A stretch of DNA of 64,000 bases from Melioribacter sp051488685 (GTDB taxonomy: Bacteria; Bacteroidota; Ignavibacteria; Ignavibacteriales; Melioribacteraceae), in assembly GCF_051488685.1 (NCBI RefSeq), contig NZ_JBPSEH010000001.1, positions 620,001 through 684,000 on the forward strand, given 5' to 3'. A model generated the notes under the pieces. The model ran no database searches and was not told the origin of the DNA. It saw only the letters and a program-made list of their open reading frames with translations. Of the stretch, positions 26,507-35,421 are shown in pieces. Every line of letters begins with the position of its first letter. Position 1 is the first letter of the stretch. The position numbers were made by a program, and so were the translations under genes.

Positions 26507-26869
26507 TTATGAGAGCAGGTCTTCGTCCCTGTAAAGAATAAGAATTGCAGCTTGAGGAACAACGACTAACTTTTCGCCGTCAATTTCGACTTCCACTGCT
26601 TCTTTTCTTAGAAAGATGGCATAATCGCCTTCGTGGGCTTGCAGAGGAAAATATTTAATTGGCTTCCGTTCTTTCCACGGTTCGTCGTCTTCAACTGGAA
26701 TACCCATCGGATAACCGGGTCCCACTTTGATTACGTATCCACCCTGTACTTTTTCTTTTTTGTGCACGCCTGGCGGCAAATAGAGACCGCTGTTCGTCTT
26801 CGAGGCACTCTCTTCGGGCTTTATTAAAACACGGTCGCCTACTATTATTATTTTCGATGTATCGATCAA
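26507..26869 (-). CDS. orphan GroES-like co-chaperonin
   Basis: 120 residues, longer than the usual ~95. The GroES core is clear: V-G-D-R-V-L-I-K-P-E-E at the start, a mobile-loop-like SKTNSGLYLPPGVHKKEKVQGGYVIKVGPG, and the closing EGDYAIFLRKEAVEVEIDGEKLVVVP. An insertion of ~20 residues (YPMGIPVEDDEPWKERKPI) follows VGPG. No groEL adjoins. The first codon is TTG at 26869 with no ribosome site; an upstream non-standard start cannot be excluded. It may serve an alternative chaperonin or regulate the main one; that is inference. Confidence 0.8.
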   Translation of the reverse strand: MIDTSKIIIVGDRVLIKPEESASKTNSGLYLPPGVHKKEKVQGGYVIKVGPGYPMGIPVEDDEPWKERKPIKYFPLQAHEGDYAIFLRKEAVEVEIDGEKLVVVPQAAILILYRDEDLLS

Positions 26870-26943
26870 TTCAATTATTTTTTTATTTTTAGTTACTTTA
26901 AAATACCAAATAATCCGCAGTTCATCAATTCGGAGAAATCAAC

Positions 26944-27540
26944 ATGAAAGAGTTATGGGATAGAAGATATTCCTCTGAAGAATATATTTACGGAATAGAA
27001 CCGAACGAATTTTTTAAAATTCAAATAGCAACACTTCCGCCGGGAAGAATTTTACTATTGGGAGAGGGTGAAGGCAGAAATGCAGTCTATGCGGCCGAAC
27101 TTGGATGGGGTGTAGAAGCCGTTGACTTCAGCCAATCAGGTAAACTAAAAGCCGAACGATTGGCCGCCGAAAAAAATGTGAGGATAAACTATATTGTTAG
27201 TGATTTAAATAAATTTCAACCCGCGCAGGATTCTTACGACGCAGTAGGACTTTTTTTTGTTCACTTTGAAGAAGATTTAAGAAAGCATATACACAAAAAT
27301 GCCATCGATGCCTTAAAAAAAGGAGGCAGATTGATAATGGAGGCATTTGAAAAAGATCAATTGAATTATGATTCCGGCGGTCCAAAAAATTTATCGCTTC
27401 TCTATTCTTTAGAAGATATAGCTGAAGATTTTATTGACCTCGATTTCGAATATTTTGCCAAAGAAATTGTGACACTCAACGAAGGTAAAGGACATAAGGG
27501 CAAAGCCTCCGTCATTCGATTTATTGGAATAAAAGTTTGA
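26944..27540 (+). CDS. class I SAM-dependent methyltransferase (TehB-like)
   Basis: 198 residues. It opens with WDRRYSSEEYIYGIEPNEFF, typical of the TehB/thiol-methyltransferase group. SAM motif I is ILLLGEGEGRNAVYAAELGW, motif II region VEAVDFSQSG, then DLNKFQPAQDSYDAVGLFF and a post-motif LKKGGRLIMEAFEKDQL. Substrate unknown; relatives act on tellurite, thiols or small metabolites. GGAG about 8 bases upstream supports the ATG. It is divergent from the GroES-like gene (74-bp shared upstream region) and convergent with trxB. Confidence 0.85.
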   Translation: MKELWDRRYSSEEYIYGIEPNEFFKIQIATLPPGRILLLGEGEGRNAVYAAELGWGVEAVDFSQSGKLKAERLAAEKNVRINYIVSDLNKFQPAQDSYDAVGLFFVHFEEDLRKHIHKNAIDALKKGGRLIMEAFEKDQLNYDSGGPKNLSLLYSLEDIAEDFIDLDFEYFAKEIVTLNEGKGHKGKASVIRFIGIKV

Positions 27541-27546
27541 ATTCTT

Positions 27547-28500
27547 TCAGGAATTGACAGGTTCACTTTTTAACTTTTTCAAATTATTGACGTATTCGGC
27601 TGCGCTCAACGCTGCCACAGTTCCATCTCCGACAGCAGTCGTAACCTGGCGAAATCTTTTAGCAATCGAATCACCTGCAGCAAACACGCCCTTTATATTG
27701 GTCGACATATTTTTATCTACTACAATTTCCCCATAATCATTCAATTCGAGTATGCCTTTGAACATTTCTGTATTTGGCACATAGCCGATAAAAATAAAAA
27801 CGCCGTCTATCTCCATTTCGGTTAGCTCGCCTGTGCGTTGATTTCTAATTTTAACAGCGTTCAACTTTTCTTCGCCTATAAATTCTTCAATTTTCGATTC
27901 CATAATAAAATTGATTTTGGGATTTTTACGTGCTTCAATGACGTAATGTTCGAATGCCTGGAAATGGTCGAATTGATGGACAACAGTTACAGACGAGGCA
28001 TATTTTGTAAGCGCTACGGCTTCTTCAAGTGCTGAATTTCCTCCTCCTACAACGATAATTTTTTTATCCTGGAAAAAGTCGCCATCGCACGTAGCACAAT
28101 ACGAAATCCCCATTCCCTTGAATTTATCTTCTCCCGGAACACCCAGAGTTCTCGAACGCCCACCCGTTGCAATTATCAATGCATCGGAAGTATAAACTTC
28201 ACCGTTCGTCAGTTCAACAGATTTTATTTCATCCTCGAGATTGACTTTGCTTATTTTTATGTTCGTTTTAATTTGAGCCCCGAATTTAAGAGCTTGATTT
28301 TTCATATTTCTTGCGAGTTGATAGCCGCTAATCGAATCGACACCAGGATAATTTGCTATTTCGTGCGTCAATACCATTTGTCCGCCTACAGCTCCTTCAT
28401 TCAAAATGAGCGTATTTACTTTTGCTCTCGACAAATAGATAGCAGCTGTTAGACCTGCGGCTCCTGCTCCAATAACAATTACGTCGTAATGATTTTCCAT
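27547..28500 (-). CDS. trxB: thioredoxin reductase
   Basis: 317 residues. FAD loop GAGAAGLTAAIYLSRA near residue 11, redox-active pair C135-A-T-C138 in GISYCATCDGDFF, NADPH loop VVGGGNSALEEA, and the closing GVFAAGDSIAKRFRQVTTAVGDG. Transfers electrons from NADPH to thioredoxin. GGAG upstream of the ATG. Follows the small thioredoxin-like gene by 24 bases, so the pair is likely one redox operon. Confidence 0.95.
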   Translation of the reverse strand: MENHYDVIVIGAGAAGLTAAIYLSRAKVNTLILNEGAVGGQMVLTHEIANYPGVDSISGYQLARNMKNQALKFGAQIKTNIKISKVNLEDEIKSVELTNGEVYTSDALIIATGGRSRTLGVPGEDKFKGMGISYCATCDGDFFQDKKIIVVGGGNSALEEAVALTKYASSVTVVHQFDHFQAFEHYVIEARKNPKINFIMESKIEEFIGEEKLNAVKIRNQRTGELTEMEIDGVFIFIGYVPNTEMFKGILELNDYGEIVVDKNMSTNIKGVFAAGDSIAKRFRQVTTAVGDGTVAALSAAEYVNNLKKLKSEPVNS

Positions 28501-28524
28501 CTCGATGCTCCGGGAAAAAATTAA

Positions 28525-28875
28525 TTATTTATTATTACCAAAATATTCATCAAGGATAGCAGTAATCTGCTCTTTTGTCTGTATACTACTTGTAGCTTTT
28601 ACAACTTTGCCATTTTTATAATAGACCACGAAGGGCAAGCCTGCAAAGTTTCTGCATTCTGGTAAATCTCTAATTACACTTGCATCTGGAATGTCGAATT
28701 CCATATCGGCAAATTTAACGTGCGGATATTCTTTTTCGAGTTCTTCCATCACTTCGTAAACTGGGATACACATGGGACCCATTCGCCCACAGCAAATCAT
28801 TACATTTTCATTTTCCTGTAATAATTTTGAATGCTCGTCTTTTGAAAGAACATGAGTAAGATTTGTGTAAAGCAT
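28525..28875 (-). CDS. thioredoxin-like protein with non-canonical CCGRMGPMC site
   Basis: 116 residues with a thioredoxin fold: N-terminal strand ENVMICCG, helix with the site C28-C29-G-R-M-G-P-M-C36, FADMEFDIPD, then LPFVVYYKNGKVV (cis-Pro strand) and a C-terminal helix. The usual W-C-G-P-C is replaced by a C-C-x6-C site, so the spacing between cysteines is wider. Located directly upstream of trxB, the natural reductase partner. AGAGG precedes the ATG. A peroxide-, selenoprotein- or metal-linked role is possible; only the fold and neighbour are certain. Confidence 0.75.
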   Translation of the reverse strand: MLYTNLTHVLSKDEHSKLLQENENVMICCGRMGPMCIPVYEVMEELEKEYPHVKFADMEFDIPDASVIRDLPECRNFAGLPFVVYYKNGKVVKATSSIQTKEQITAILDEYFGNNK

Positions 28876-29743
28876 GATATTCCTCTTTTAATTATTTTAT
28901 ACAGCCAATCTGATGATTTTTTTATCAAAAGGTTTCAATTCAATAGTACTTGAAAAAGTTTATTTAAAAAATTTTATCAAACAGATAGCTATTAATACCC
29001 TCTATCCATCTGATTATAAGTTATGTATAAGAGTATCTTAGCGAAGAGTAAATCTGATAAAATCTTAATGGATTGAATCTGCTATATGCAATAACATTGT
29101 ACTCTTTACAAAAAACGATAACCTGCAAAATAAATAGAATGCCCTCTCAACTTATTGTAAAATTGAATACTACCACAGAAACATTCAAAAAAGAATCTTT
29201 TGTTGATAAATCCTTGAATAATATTGATGAGGTTATGAAACAAAATTTTAGGTACTTGGATTTTTATAACAAAGTGTCTATAAAAGTTCACTGTTATTCA
29301 GTTAATGATTATTAGAAAAAAACAAAATTTTTGAAAAACTTTAAGTAAAAAGCTAAAAAAATTTATTAAGAAAAAATGAAAAGTAAAGCCGGCACAAGGT
29401 TAAATATGTTGTTTATATTTTCCTCCTTCTTATATAGCCATAATTCAATTTAATGCTGAACTGATACTATAAAGTCATTATTAATAAAATATCCAATCGT
29501 AGTATTCCTTTTATCAAAAAGAGTTTTAGAGTTCCTGATTGCTTCACTATGGTTTAATACAAACAAGGAATTCTCGTCGTCTTCTATATTGAAAAACTAT
29601 GATCTGTAAAAGCTTTTTTTACACAATAAGATTGATAAAATTAAGATACAGTCACTCAATAGTTTGTGGTTTTTAAAGAATATTTCTCATTGAATTGATT
29701 ATATCAGTAAAGAAATGACATTTTATACATTATTTTATACCTC
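28876..29743. other. 868-bp AT-rich gap at the island's left edge
   Basis: No reliable gene. A plus-strand frame at 29073-29315 (80 codons) has no ribosome site or recognisable domain; its second half (M-P-S-Q-L-I-V-K-L-N onward) might be decayed coding DNA. The rest is A/T runs. It separates housekeeping trxB from mcrC and has a much lower G+C than trxB. Confidence 0.5.
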
Positions 29744-31027
29744 TTAAGGGGCTGTTAGAATTGACCACAAATTTTTATAAATCTCTTTTTGCCAAAATGA
29801 TATATTTTTATCCGCCTCTATTATTACAGGTATTTTTATTAAGAAGCATTTCCTGTCATCTGAATTATATCGTATTGATTTTCTAAAAAATCCTCGTCGT
29901 AACTTATCTTCTTTTTGCGATTCGTTGCTGGCTCCATATGGATATATTAATGCTGAAATTTGGGCATTATAATATTCTTGATAAACAAATATTTGATATA
30001 AATCTTCACTCGAGGGAGTAAAATCTTGAAGCACTTTCCATTTTGTATCAAGTACAAATTGCATGTTATTATTATTTACTATTATATCAGCTCTTATATT
30101 CATGTGCGTATTATTTAAAGTTAAAAATCGCATCGACTTTTGACTCTCGATTTTAGTTTGTTCGTCTTTGTATTTTCTCAATGTATAAAAAATAAATTTT
30201 TCCCAGAGCTCATTCATATCAAACATTAATGCAAGTACACTATGTCTTCCTGTTCTTAAATCGGGGTGATATTGTAATAATATCTGTTTAGCAATATTGA
30301 TTGCATTTTTATAGCAATGCGTTTTACGATTAAAAACAAGTTTATCGAAAGTAGATTGGGTTATTTTGATATTTGGCAATTCTGGAAAGTTAAATAAAAG
30401 TGAATTAATTCTATCTTGTAAATTAAGATTAGTATTTATTTTACTTATTAAGTTAAGTGCTTTGTATAAGATAATGTTAAAAAGATTCTCATAATCATAA
30501 AATGAATAATTGACAAAAAAACGCTCCCTATGAATATAATTCTTGATAATATGATTATTAAAAACTAAACGCCCCTTGAAGGTAGTAAGATTTTTTTCTA
30601 TCCTTCTATAACTCTTAACCAATCCTGTCTTAATCAAGTATTCCAATTCATGTATGAATAATTCAAAATAAAGATCCAGAATAGTATTACGATGTATTCT
30701 TAAATTAGAGTAACCTGTATAATCCACCTTAATGTTATTGACAGTTCTAAGCATACTAATTAATACTCTACGCCACTTATATATTTCATCGCGATTTTTT
30801 ATGTCTCCATTAGATACTCTGTCTGCCTTTGGTAATACTTCTATTAAATAATTTCCAATCTGAAGTACACCAACATATTGGTTAAATTTCACACCGTTAT
30901 GTATTAAGCTGTAGTACGGTGTAGCTTTATCTTCAAAATATCTGACTAAGGCTTCATAAAGCGGATAATCAGATTTATCAAATTTTAAGATACCGTGTTC
31001 GAATACAGTTATTATTTTACGACTCAT
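29744..31027 (-). CDS. mcrC: McrC-family nuclease subunit of a McrBC-type modification-dependent restriction system
   Basis: 427 residues. The middle region (F-E-H-G...YVGVLQIGNYLIEVLPK; RRIEKNLTTFKGRLVFNNHI; ENLFNIILYKALNLI) matches the McrC family. The PD-(D/E)xK nuclease site is R-A-D-I (D314) with D327-T-K-W-K331. McrC cuts DNA carrying modified cytosines when stimulated by the McrB GTPase ring. It starts 6 bases after the mcrB stop. Codon and base use are clearly AT-rich relative to trxB and nadB, consistent with horizontal transfer. Confidence 0.9.
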   Translation of the reverse strand: MSRKIITVFEHGILKFDKSDYPLYEALVRYFEDKATPYYSLIHNGVKFNQYVGVLQIGNYLIEVLPKADRVSNGDIKNRDEIYKWRRVLISMLRTVNNIKVDYTGYSNLRIHRNTILDLYFELFIHELEYLIKTGLVKSYRRIEKNLTTFKGRLVFNNHIIKNYIHRERFFVNYSFYDYENLFNIILYKALNLISKINTNLNLQDRINSLLFNFPELPNIKITQSTFDKLVFNRKTHCYKNAINIAKQILLQYHPDLRTGRHSVLALMFDMNELWEKFIFYTLRKYKDEQTKIESQKSMRFLTLNNTHMNIRADIIVNNNNMQFVLDTKWKVLQDFTPSSEDLYQIFVYQEYYNAQISALIYPYGASNESQKEDKLRRGFFRKSIRYNSDDRKCFLIKIPVIIEADKNISFWQKEIYKNLWSILTAP

Positions 31028-31032
31028 CAGTT

Positions 31033-32997
31033 CTAAATGGAATTATGGTTCATTAATTCTTCAATTGCTTCGTAAAAGTTATCTCTGTTTTTTTGAATTT
31101 TATACAATTTACGTTCATTGTAATCTTCTAATTCAGGATAGTCAAAAGATGCAAAGTTAATTTGATCGTCTTTATTCTCAATAAAACCTTTACCTAATAC
31201 AAGACCAATTTTTCCGTAATCATTGTAAAAATATTCTTGTAGGAGCGGAATAATCCTATTGTAAAAAACATCTTTTAAATTTTCTTCAAGGTTTCCATCT
31301 TCGCTAAACATAAAGTAAGAATGTCCAATCCTATGGTCTTTGTCCAAAAGTTTCTCAATGCGAGCATTGATTGTCTTTAGAATATCTCCTATTCTATATT
31401 GACCATATATTTGATCAAGTTCTTTAGGACCTTCATATAGCGGTTCAATCTCTTCGAATACAAATCTTCTTCTTAAGGCAGTATCCATAGCTTCTACACT
31501 ACGGTCTGCAGTGTTCATAGTACCGATTATATACAAATTTGCGGGTACCGAAAAAATCTTCTTGCTATAAGGCAATACAACGCTCAAAGCTTCATTGTTA
31601 CCCAAGCGTTTATCCTCTTCAATTAAGGTGATTAATTCCCCAAATATTTGCGCAATATTTCCTCGATTGATTTCGTCTATGATTAAAACAACTCGTTCAG
31701 CTTCGTGCGATTTTTCTTTGACAGCTTGGTTATACTTTCCTTCATTGAACTCTGTTAATATCTTTTCGAATATATCGTTGGTTATTTCTATAAAATTATC
31801 TTTGTTTTTCTTCTTGTTTGATTTACCTATCTTCTTTTTTAAATGGCAGTAATATGCAGCAATGGCACACGCTTGTTTAAAGACCCCATCTTTAATTTCA
31901 TACTTTACGCTCCCCTCATTTTCAGCTCTATCTGTTTTAGATTTTTCCTTGTCAATCTTCGGAGATGCATGTAAGTCAGATAACTTTGGTTTTATTCCCT
32001 CGATAAAATCTTCATAAGTCATGCTCTGGTGAAATGTAGTAAAAAATATTTGTCTATTTTTTAAGCGTCTATCAAACTCTTCTTTATCTTCTTTGCTTCT
32101 ACTTTCATAAAATTTATTATTTATAATTGACAATGCTCTACTTACAGTCTCATAAGTTTTTCCTGTACCCGGAGGACCGTATAATATTAGATTCAGTGGT
32201 AACCTTTTTTGGTTATTATTTTCACTATTAATATACGAATTACTTTCTTCTTGAAGTTGACCATTTTCCTCATCATTCACAAGAACTTGCCATATAATGT
32301 CCTGTGCAAGAAGTTTGTAGTCTTTTTCTTCAAATGTCGTTATTTGAACTTTTTCACTGACCATATTTATTAAGTCCTTGTCATGCTTAATAAAATTCTC
32401 TATTAAAAAATCAATTATATTCAGATACGAGGAATATTTCTTACCTACTTTTTCTTTATTATCAACCCCCATATATAACAAGATCGCTTGATAAAGTTGA
32501 TCCCGATAAAAAGTGTATTTTGAGGGATTATGTAATGTTAGTAAGAAAGCAATTGTCGATTCATCATGTTCTCTTAAATTTTTGTCATTAGCTTTTAACT
32601 TTTCGAGATCTTCTTTAAATTTCTCCAACCTTTGACCCAAATCCATAGACTCATTAAATAGATTATCCAATAGATGCATATAATCTCCTGGATATTTTTT
32701 TAAATTATCAATTATACTATTTTTATTTCTCCAGTAAATTAAGTTAGAAGATTTTTTAATAATCTTATTCATATCATCTTGAAAATTTTTTAAATTATCT
32801 GTTCTTGGTAATCCTTCATAATTTCTAACCAATTTCCACTTATAAGCTTCACCTTTCAAAGAATCTTTTTCATTTATTATTGTTTTATATTTTTCAATTA
32901 GCTTATCAATAGAATTCAAGAGATTGCCGTAATCATGAACTGCGTTCAACCAAGGATAACTTTGTTTTAATTCTGTTGTTAATTCATTTTGTCTCAT
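31033..32997 (-). CDS. mcrB: McrB-family AAA+ GTPase
   Basis: 654 residues. The C-terminal AAA+ domain has Walker A GPPGTGKT (274-281), Walker B VVLIIDEINRGN (436-447), the McrB hallmark MNTADRS (494-500) and an R-R-R stretch at 509-511. The N-terminal ~260 residues are helical and do not resemble the E. coli McrB DNA-binding domain; this part normally decides which modification is read, so the target is unknown. AGAAGGG before the ATG. Forms an operon with mcrC. Confidence 0.92.
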   Translation of the reverse strand: MRQNELTTELKQSYPWLNAVHDYGNLLNSIDKLIEKYKTIINEKDSLKGEAYKWKLVRNYEGLPRTDNLKNFQDDMNKIIKKSSNLIYWRNKNSIIDNLKKYPGDYMHLLDNLFNESMDLGQRLEKFKEDLEKLKANDKNLREHDESTIAFLLTLHNPSKYTFYRDQLYQAILLYMGVDNKEKVGKKYSSYLNIIDFLIENFIKHDKDLINMVSEKVQITTFEEKDYKLLAQDIIWQVLVNDEENGQLQEESNSYINSENNNQKRLPLNLILYGPPGTGKTYETVSRALSIINNKFYESRSKEDKEEFDRRLKNRQIFFTTFHQSMTYEDFIEGIKPKLSDLHASPKIDKEKSKTDRAENEGSVKYEIKDGVFKQACAIAAYYCHLKKKIGKSNKKKNKDNFIEITNDIFEKILTEFNEGKYNQAVKEKSHEAERVVLIIDEINRGNIAQIFGELITLIEEDKRLGNNEALSVVLPYSKKIFSVPANLYIIGTMNTADRSVEAMDTALRRRFVFEEIEPLYEGPKELDQIYGQYRIGDILKTINARIEKLLDKDHRIGHSYFMFSEDGNLEENLKDVFYNRIIPLLQEYFYNDYGKIGLVLGKGFIENKDDQINFASFDYPELEDYNERKLYKIQKNRDNFYEAIEELMNHNSI

Positions 32998-33609
32998 TTT
33001 ACACCCTTCTTAAATTTATTTATTATTGATATTAAAAATCATTTTAACTTATTATTTATTTACAAAATTAAGACATCTTTAGTTAGCTGATTATTTATTT
33101 CATAAGCATATAAATTTAATAATAAACTTACTGAATAATCTGCAATCTAAATAATTTTGAAATATATTAAAAGCATTTTTATATGTTAATTAAGCTTAAA
33201 AAAACAGAGATTTTTTAGTAGCTAATTTGGAATTCTAACACCTTCAAAAGAAACTCATTGCAATATATTTTAATTAAAAATTTATAATAAGCAAATCAAT
33301 AATTATAAACAAATAATGATAATTTTATAAAGTAATTATACAATTAATTATTTATGAAATTAGACAAAAATAATTTTATTATCACCAATAAATAATAATG
33401 AATAAACTTATAATTATACATAATAAAAGAGAATATTTAAAAAAGTGAAACTATAAAGTTATTCTCTTGGCTCACTATTCATTTAATTAGTACTCTCATT
33501 CTTTATATTTTCAAATAGAAATTAAGATCGATCAAAAAACTTGGAAAAACTGAAAATAATATTGCATTCATTATGCATTGTTTATTTCAAATATAAACTA
33601 AATTAACTT
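32998..33609. other. 612-bp extremely AT-rich gene-free region
   Basis: Mostly A/T (long runs such as TAATTATAAACAAATAATGA); no open frame, hairpin terminator or RNA gene recognised. It separates mcrB from the unknown 277-residue gene, which is on the same strand but too far away for a simple operon. Confidence 0.55.
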
Positions 33610-34443
33610 TTACTCATTTATACAATCACCAATTATGCAGACGACTTTGTTATAGCGAGTAACACAAAAATAATTGAGTCGAGGTAATAATTCTTTTAGA
33701 CTCCCGATTTTACTATCTTGATAATAAACATTTACTTGGGGATTATCTTTAAGGAATCCAAATATCCCGGCATCTATGCAAACAATCATTCTTTCTTTGT
33801 CAGACAATCCTGCTATTAAACTGCTATTTGGCATATTGAAATAAATCGTTAACGATCCATCCTCCTGCCGCTCGAACTTTGTTGTTCCGAACAAAGGTAA
33901 TTCTTTATTTGTAAAGGCATTATCTTCTATGTTGAGAATTATATTTTCTTTCACTTCCTTATACATATCGATTACATCAAATAGCTGTTCGTGCGTAATT
34001 TCGAACATTCCTACCGCCTCACCTTGAAAAAATTCGTTAAGCAATACATAGCCATTTGGATTTTCTATATTTATTTGGTCTACAAATTCACCTTTTATTC
34101 GTCTCTCATACTCAATTTTTTGATATATTTGATTCATCTTTTGTATTTCAGAGTCAATTTCATCTTCTAAACCATCGAATCTTTCGTTTAAAATTTCCAA
34201 GACTGTCTTACCTATCTTAAGCAATAAAAAATCCTCTAATGACATTTTGCCTTCTAAAGATTGTTCGATTAACATGAGAGTATTAATTACTAAATTATAC
34301 GCATTATCTAAATTTACTTTCTCTTCAACTATGTTCTCTTTTTCTAACATTTCTATGTTTTTTCGAATTTCCCTCAATAAATCTGGTTTTGTGTATTGTT
34401 GACAAAACGTCTGTATGATATTTACTATTTCGCTTAAATGCAT
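33610..34443 (-). CDS. unrecognised 277-residue protein divergent from a WYL regulator
   Basis: I do not recognise a family. Start is ATG 34443, supported by a strong GGAGGTG site; a longer frame to 34470 is unsupported. Residues ~1-110 are helical (L-L-R-E-I-R-K-N-I-E-M-L-E-K-E-N and similar), ~110-140 look coiled coil (I-D-S-E-I-Q-K-M-N-Q-I-Y-Q-K-I-E-Y-E), and ~150-277 are alpha/beta with SLTIYFNMPNSSLIAG, MIVCIDAGIFGFLKD and the ending VVCIIGDCINE. No signal peptide, membrane helix or nuclease motif is visible. It faces the WYL gene across 114 bp with a palindrome, and sits between McrBC and an R-M pair, so a defence-linked role is plausible but unproven. Confidence 0.7.
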   Translation of the reverse strand: MHLSEIVNIIQTFCQQYTKPDLLREIRKNIEMLEKENIVEEKVNLDNAYNLVINTLMLIEQSLEGKMSLEDFLLLKIGKTVLEILNERFDGLEDEIDSEIQKMNQIYQKIEYERRIKGEFVDQINIENPNGYVLLNEFFQGEAVGMFEITHEQLFDVIDMYKEVKENIILNIEDNAFTNKELPLFGTTKFERQEDGSLTIYFNMPNSSLIAGLSDKERMIVCIDAGIFGFLKDNPQVNVYYQDSKIGSLKELLPRLNYFCVTRYNKVVCIIGDCINE

Positions 34444-34497
34444 TAGACACCTCCGTTTTATAATATTCAAAAGTAATTTTTAACATTGAAATTAGAG

Positions 34498-34512
34498 TAT
34501 CATTGAATGATA
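34498..34512. promoter_or_regulatory. 15-bp palindrome in the divergent promoter region
   Basis: TATCATTGAATGATA: 7-bp arms around a central G, midway between the two divergent genes. WYL-family regulators of the CapW/BrxR kind bind inverted repeats in their own divergent promoters, so this is a reasonable operator candidate. The other half of the region is A/T runs. Confidence 0.5.
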
Positions 34513-34557
34513 TTTTTTTAAAAAAGTCTTAATTTATATTAAAAAGTATATCTACTT

Positions 34558-35421
34558 ATGGAAAATTTGAGTCTCAAGATCAAACGCCAGATAGAAATTC
34601 TAAGTTTAGTTTTAGAGTCGCCAAATAAGTATAATGTTTACGATTTGAGTGAGCTATTTAATGTAAGTGATATTACGATTAAACGCGATTTACGGGAATT
34701 ACGTTCTATAGGAGTCGATATCCATTCAAATTCCCAAAAAGGTATTTCTATTACGTCTTTATTAAGAGATGACTTAATTAGATTTTTCATTATTCAGTAT
34801 TTCGGAGTGGCTTTATCTAATAGATACATAGACGGGGCTACAAATTTACTGGTAGCCAGACAGGGTATTAAAGCTCTTATAACTATGACATCATTGCAAA
34901 AGGCAATTGAACAAAATAGGAAAATACGTATTGAATATGAAAGACGAGCAGGTAAGCCAACAAAAAAAATGATTGTTGAACCGTATTGTATTTTTCAGAG
35001 AGATAAACAATGGAGACTTTTAGGGAAAAACGAAGAGACGGTAAAACAATTCATACTTAGTAATATACTTGATATTGAAATTTCTGATGAACAAATCAAT
35101 CCTTATGACCTTGAGGAACTAAATGAGATGTTTGCAACTTCATTTAAGAGTTGGTTGAGCAAAGATAAAATTAAAGTCAAGATCAAGTTTTCACCACTAT
35201 GGAAAGAACGAATATTATCGAGACGTTTAATGGAGTATCAAAAAATTGAATACAATTCAGACGGTTCGATTATTTTCGAGACAATAGTTAATTCTTTGGG
35301 AGAGATAGCTAGCTGGATTGTCTCTAGGGGTAAAGGTATCGAAGTGATAGAACCATGCGAGTTAAGAAACATAGTTATTCAACTGGCGCAGGAAGCCTTA
35401 AGTAATTATAACATTAAATAA
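34558..35421 (+). CDS. WYL-domain transcriptional regulator
   Basis: 287 residues. The N-terminal winged HTH (residues ~8-60: Q-I-E-I-L-S-L-V-L-E-S-P; YDLSELFNVSDITIKRDLRELR) is followed by a WYL domain (~115-200: LQKAIEQNRKIRIEYERRAGK, VEPYCIFQRDKQWRLLGKN) and a C-terminal WCX-like part (VKIKFSPLWKERIL; GEIASWIVSRGKGIEVIEP). CapW/BrxR relatives are ligand-controlled repressors found beside phage-defence genes. No clear ribosome site. Its divergent partner is the unrecognised gene, which it likely represses, and mcrB may also be in its reach. Confidence 0.85.
   Translation: MENLSLKIKRQIEILSLVLESPNKYNVYDLSELFNVSDITIKRDLRELRSIGVDIHSNSQKGISITSLLRDDLIRFFIIQYFGVALSNRYIDGATNLLVARQGIKALITMTSLQKAIEQNRKIRIEYERRAGKPTKKMIVEPYCIFQRDKQWRLLGKNEETVKQFILSNILDIEISDEQINPYDLEELNEMFATSFKSWLSKDKIKVKIKFSPLWKERILSRRLMEYQKIEYNSDGSIIFETIVNSLGEIASWIVSRGKGIEVIEPCELRNIVIQLAQEALSNYNIK

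Noticed and set aside
29073..29315. 80-codon plus-strand frame in the island gap
   Set aside because: No ribosome site, no recognisable domain, very AT-rich; possibly decayed, so kept only as part of the gap description.
32998..33609. Possible CRISPR array or small RNA in the AT-rich gap
   Set aside because: No repeated spacer pattern and no stable stem; only random A/T runs.
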